Assembly: GCA_036380875.1 (NCBI GenBank)
Contig: DASVDX010000088.1
Span: forward strand, 1-64,000
From: ZC4RG17 sp036380875
GTDB lineage: Bacteria; Actinomycetota; Acidimicrobiia; Spongiisociales; ZC4RG35
Length of the DNA: 64,000 bases
Reading direction: 5' to 3'
The stretch's first letter is position 1. Each line of letters starts with the position of its first letter. Made by a program: the position numbers and the translations under genes. Under the pieces are notes generated by a model, which was not told where the DNA came from, did not search any database, and was given only the letters and a program-made list of their open reading frames with translations. Positions 61,760 to 64,000 of this stretch are shown piece by piece.

Positions 61760-64000
61760 TCACATGTTGCGGCGGTACTGGCCACCGATTTCGTACAAGC
61801 GGTTGGTGATCTGGCCGAGTGAGGCGACCTGGGCGGCATCCATGAGGGCGTCGAACGTGTTCTTCTGAGAGGTGGCGGCTCGGGCCAGTCCGTCGAGGGC
61901 GGCGGGGGCGCGCTCGGCGTTGCGCTCCTGGAAAGCCCGGAGGTTTTCGATCTGGCGCTGCTTCTGCTCGTCCGTCGCCCTCACGACCTTCTCGGGCACT
62001 TCGAAGGGGGAGCCGTCCTCGTCGAGGAACGTGTTCACCCCGATGATCGGGTATTGGCCGCTTTCTTTCATCTTCTCGTAGTAGAGCGACTCCTCCTGGA
62101 TCTTCTGGCGTTGGTATTGGCGCTCCATCGCGCCGAGCACACCGCCGCGACTGGAGATCCGTTCGAACTCGGCGAGCACGGCTTCCTCGACCAGATCGGT
62201 GAGCTCTTCGATGATGAACGACCCCTGGAGGGGATTCTCGTTCTTCGCCAAACCGAGTTCCCGGTTGATGATGAGTTGGATGGCGAGCGCCCGGCGCACC
62301 GACTCCTCGGTGGGCGTGGTGATCGCCTCGTCGTAGGCGTTGGTGTGGAGGCTGTTGCAGTTGTCGTAGATGGCGTAGAGCGCCTGGAGCGTGGTGCGGA
62401 TGTCGTTGAACGAGATCTCCTGGGCGTGCAGGGACCGCCCCGACGTCTGGATGTGGTACTTGAGCATCTGGGAGCGGGGGTTGGCGCCGTAGCGGTGCTT
62501 GAGAGCCTTGGCCCAGATGCGGCGTGCCACCCGGCCGATGACGGCGTATTCGGCGTCGATGCCGTTGGAGAAGAAGAACGACAGGTTGGGGGCGAACTCG
62601 TCGATGTCCATGCCCCGCGACAGGTAGTACTCCACGTAGGTGAACCCGTTGGCGAGCGTGAACGCCAGTTGGGTGATGGGGTTCGCCCCCGCCTCGGCCA
62701 TGTGGTAGCCGGAGATCGACACCGAGTAGAAGTTCCGCACCCGGTTGGCGATGAACCACTCCTGGACGTCGCCCATCATCTTCAGGGCGAACTCGGTCGA
62801 GAAGATGCAGGTGTTCTGGGCCTGGTCTTCTTTCAGGATGTCGGCCTGGACGGTGCCCCGTACCGTGGACAGAGTTTCGGCCCGGATCCGCTCGTAGACC
62901 TCCCGCTCCAACACATCGTGGCCGGACACACCCAGAAGCATCAGCCCCAGCCCATCGTGCCCGTCGGGGAGGTCGCCTTGGTATCGGGGACGCGGCCGGT
63001 CGCGGTAGATCTCGGCGATCTTGCCTTCGACCTCTTCGGTGAGCCCGTTCTGGCGGATGTACTTCTCACATTGCTGGTCGATGGCGGCGTTGAGGAAAAA
63101 CGCCAGGATCGTCGGTGCCGGTCCGTTGATGGTCATCGACACCGACGTCTGCGGGTCGCACAGGTCGAAGCCCGAATACAGCTTCTTGGCGTCGTCGACG
63201 GTGGCGACCGACACCCCAGAGTTGCCGACCTTCCCGTAGATGTCCGGGCGCTCGGCGGGGTCCTGGCCGTACAGGGTCACCGAGTCGAAGGCGGTCGAGA
63301 GGCGCTTCGCCGGCATCCCCGAGGCCAGGTAGTGGAAGCGCCGGTTGGTCTGCTCCGGTGGCCCCTCGCCGGCGAACATCCGGGTCGGGTCCTCGGCCGT
63401 CCGTTTCAGCGGGTAGATACCGGCGGTGTACGGGAAGTACCCGGGCAGGTTCTCCTGGCCGAGCCAGCGGACCCGGTCCCTCCACGACGACATCCTCGGG
63501 GTAGCCACCTTCGGCACCTTCGTGCCCGACAACGTGACGTGGTTGAGCGGGGCGCGCACCTCGCGGCCCCGCACCTCGTAGGAGAACTCGTCGCCCGAGT
63601 AGTTCTCCAACATGGCATCCCAGTTGTGGAGGCCCCTCGCCAGCTCCGGATCGACCTGCGCCAGGCGCTCCTGCCCCCGTTTGGCGAGTTCCTCGTCGTC
63701 GGTCAGCTCCGCCGCCGCCAGCAGGTGCTGGGCCTCCTCGGCGGCTCGGGCCGACTCCTCCACCTTCCGGTCGTACTCCCGGATCGTCTCGGCGATCTCG
63801 GCCAGGTACTGCGACCGCTCCGGCGGAACGATGTGGTGCTTCTCCGAAGCCTCGGTGACCCAACCGTTCGCCGGCGAATAACCCCCGCCCCCCACCTCGT
63901 CGATCCGGCGCACCAACTCCAGGTAGAACCTGTTCGTCCCCGGGTCGTTGAAGTCCGATGCGATCGTCGGCCAAACCCCGAGCTCCTCGTCGGCAGCCTC
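61760..64000 (-). CDS. icmF: Fused isobutyryl-CoA mutase IcmF, 5' part beyond the window
   Basis: Adenosylcobalamin-dependent mutase interconverting isobutyryl-CoA and n-butyryl-CoA (or a near relative such as pivalyl-CoA). The frame is open to the right edge; 746 residues are seen. They contain the end of the G-domain linker and the full substrate TIM barrel: GYFPYTAGIYPLKR with Phe where methylmalonyl-CoA mutase has Tyr, RLSTAFDSVTLYG, KVGNSGVSVAT, YHIQTSGRSLHAQEI and the terminal LGQITNRLYEIGGQYRRN. The missing part should hold the B12 and GTPase chaperone domains. Confidence 0.92.
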   Translation of the reverse strand, partial: EAADEELGVWPTIASDFNDPGTNRFYLELVRRIDEVGGGGYSPANGWVTEASEKHHIVPPERSQYLAEIAETIREYDRKVEESARAAEEAQHLLAAAELTDDEELAKRGQERLAQVDPELARGLHNWDAMLENYSGDEFSYEVRGREVRAPLNHVTLSGTKVPKVATPRMSSWRDRVRWLGQENLPGYFPYTAGIYPLKRTAEDPTRMFAGEGPPEQTNRRFHYLASGMPAKRLSTAFDSVTLYGQDPAERPDIYGKVGNSGVSVATVDDAKKLYSGFDLCDPQTSVSMTINGPAPTILAFFLNAAIDQQCEKYIRQNGLTEEVEGKIAEIYRDRPRPRYQGDLPDGHDGLGLMLLGVSGHDVLEREVYERIRAETLSTVRGTVQADILKEDQAQNTCIFSTEFALKMMGDVQEWFIANRVRNFYSVSISGYHMAEAGANPITQLAFTLANGFTYVEYYLSRGMDIDEFAPNLSFFFSNGIDAEYAVIGRVARRIWAKALKHRYGANPRSQMLKYHIQTSGRSLHAQEISFNDIRTTLQALYAIYDNCNSLHTNAYDEAITTPTEESVRRALAIQLIINRELGLAKNENPLQGSFIIEELTDLVEEAVLAEFERISSRGGVLGAMERQYQRQKIQEESLYYEKMKESGQYPIIGVNTFLDEDGSPFEVPEKVVRATDEQKQRQIENLRAFQERNAERAPAALDGLARAATSQKNTFDALMDAAQVASLGQITNRLYEIGGQYRRNM

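Overview
The window is GC-rich, densely coded chromosomal DNA from an actinobacterium. GTG starts are common, inteins and SOS boxes are of actinobacterial type (TCGAAC-N4-GTTCGA), and the order lexA / LysM protein / nrdR, the order miaB-miaA-dapF, and ftsK and RNase J-dapA in the same neighbourhood all recall the mycobacterial Rv2718c-Rv2753c region. The SLH-like repeats built on a GCNPP...FCP motif and the gene content suggest a deep-branching class such as Acidimicrobiia. That placement is inference. I see no rRNA, tRNA, CRISPR array, insertion sequence or phage.

Layout. 0.6-12.5 kb is a conserved core: nrdR, a LysM protein divergent from lexA, dapF, miaA, miaB, rny (RNase Y), recA interrupted by a 361-residue intein, thpR and cinA. 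12.5-24.4 kb holds rimO, a flavin-reductase-like protein, a PHP phosphatase, a type II GAPDH-like oxidoreductase, the glyoxylate shunt (aceA, aceB) with a divergent RamB-type regulator, and a three-gene 2-oxoacid dehydrogenase operon. 24.5-31.7 kb returns to core genes: ftsK, rnj (RNase J), dapA, a cyclophilin and an M16 protease. 31.8-38.4 kb carries a CobT-like VWA / CobS-like AAA pair, a LOG protein and a small BtpA / enoyl-CoA hydratase cluster. 38.4-46.6 kb is mixed: HD-GYP, DUF4032, stress protein, ABC exporter, an AroQ-hydrolase fusion and a lytic-transglycosylase-like protein. 46.6-64 kb has SOS polymerase dnaE2, dodecin, a metallo-hydrolase, a secreted subtilase with SLH repeats, ychF, a SatD-type regulator with its membrane partner, valS, an LCP protein and the 3' part of icmF.

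How the parts connect. There is a readable SOS circuit: four LexA-type boxes sit on the lexA/LysM divergent promoters, one in the recA promoter and one directly beside the dnaE2 -10 element. Carbon metabolism is a second theme. The glyoxylate shunt, its RamB-like regulator, a GAPDH-like enzyme and a 2-oxoacid dehydrogenase point to acetate or fatty-acid growth, consistent with the IcmF mutase at the right edge.

Many genes show a TANNNT element 6-10 bases before the start codon, so leaderless transcription looks common. Two genes (miaA and the ABC exporter) have no plausible start except CTG. The items I find most novel are the VWA/AAA pair with altered Walker motifs, the dehydroquinase-alpha/beta hydrolase fusion, the repeated TACTTGC operator over the satD promoter, and a short Arg-rich upstream reading frame that overlaps the lexA start.
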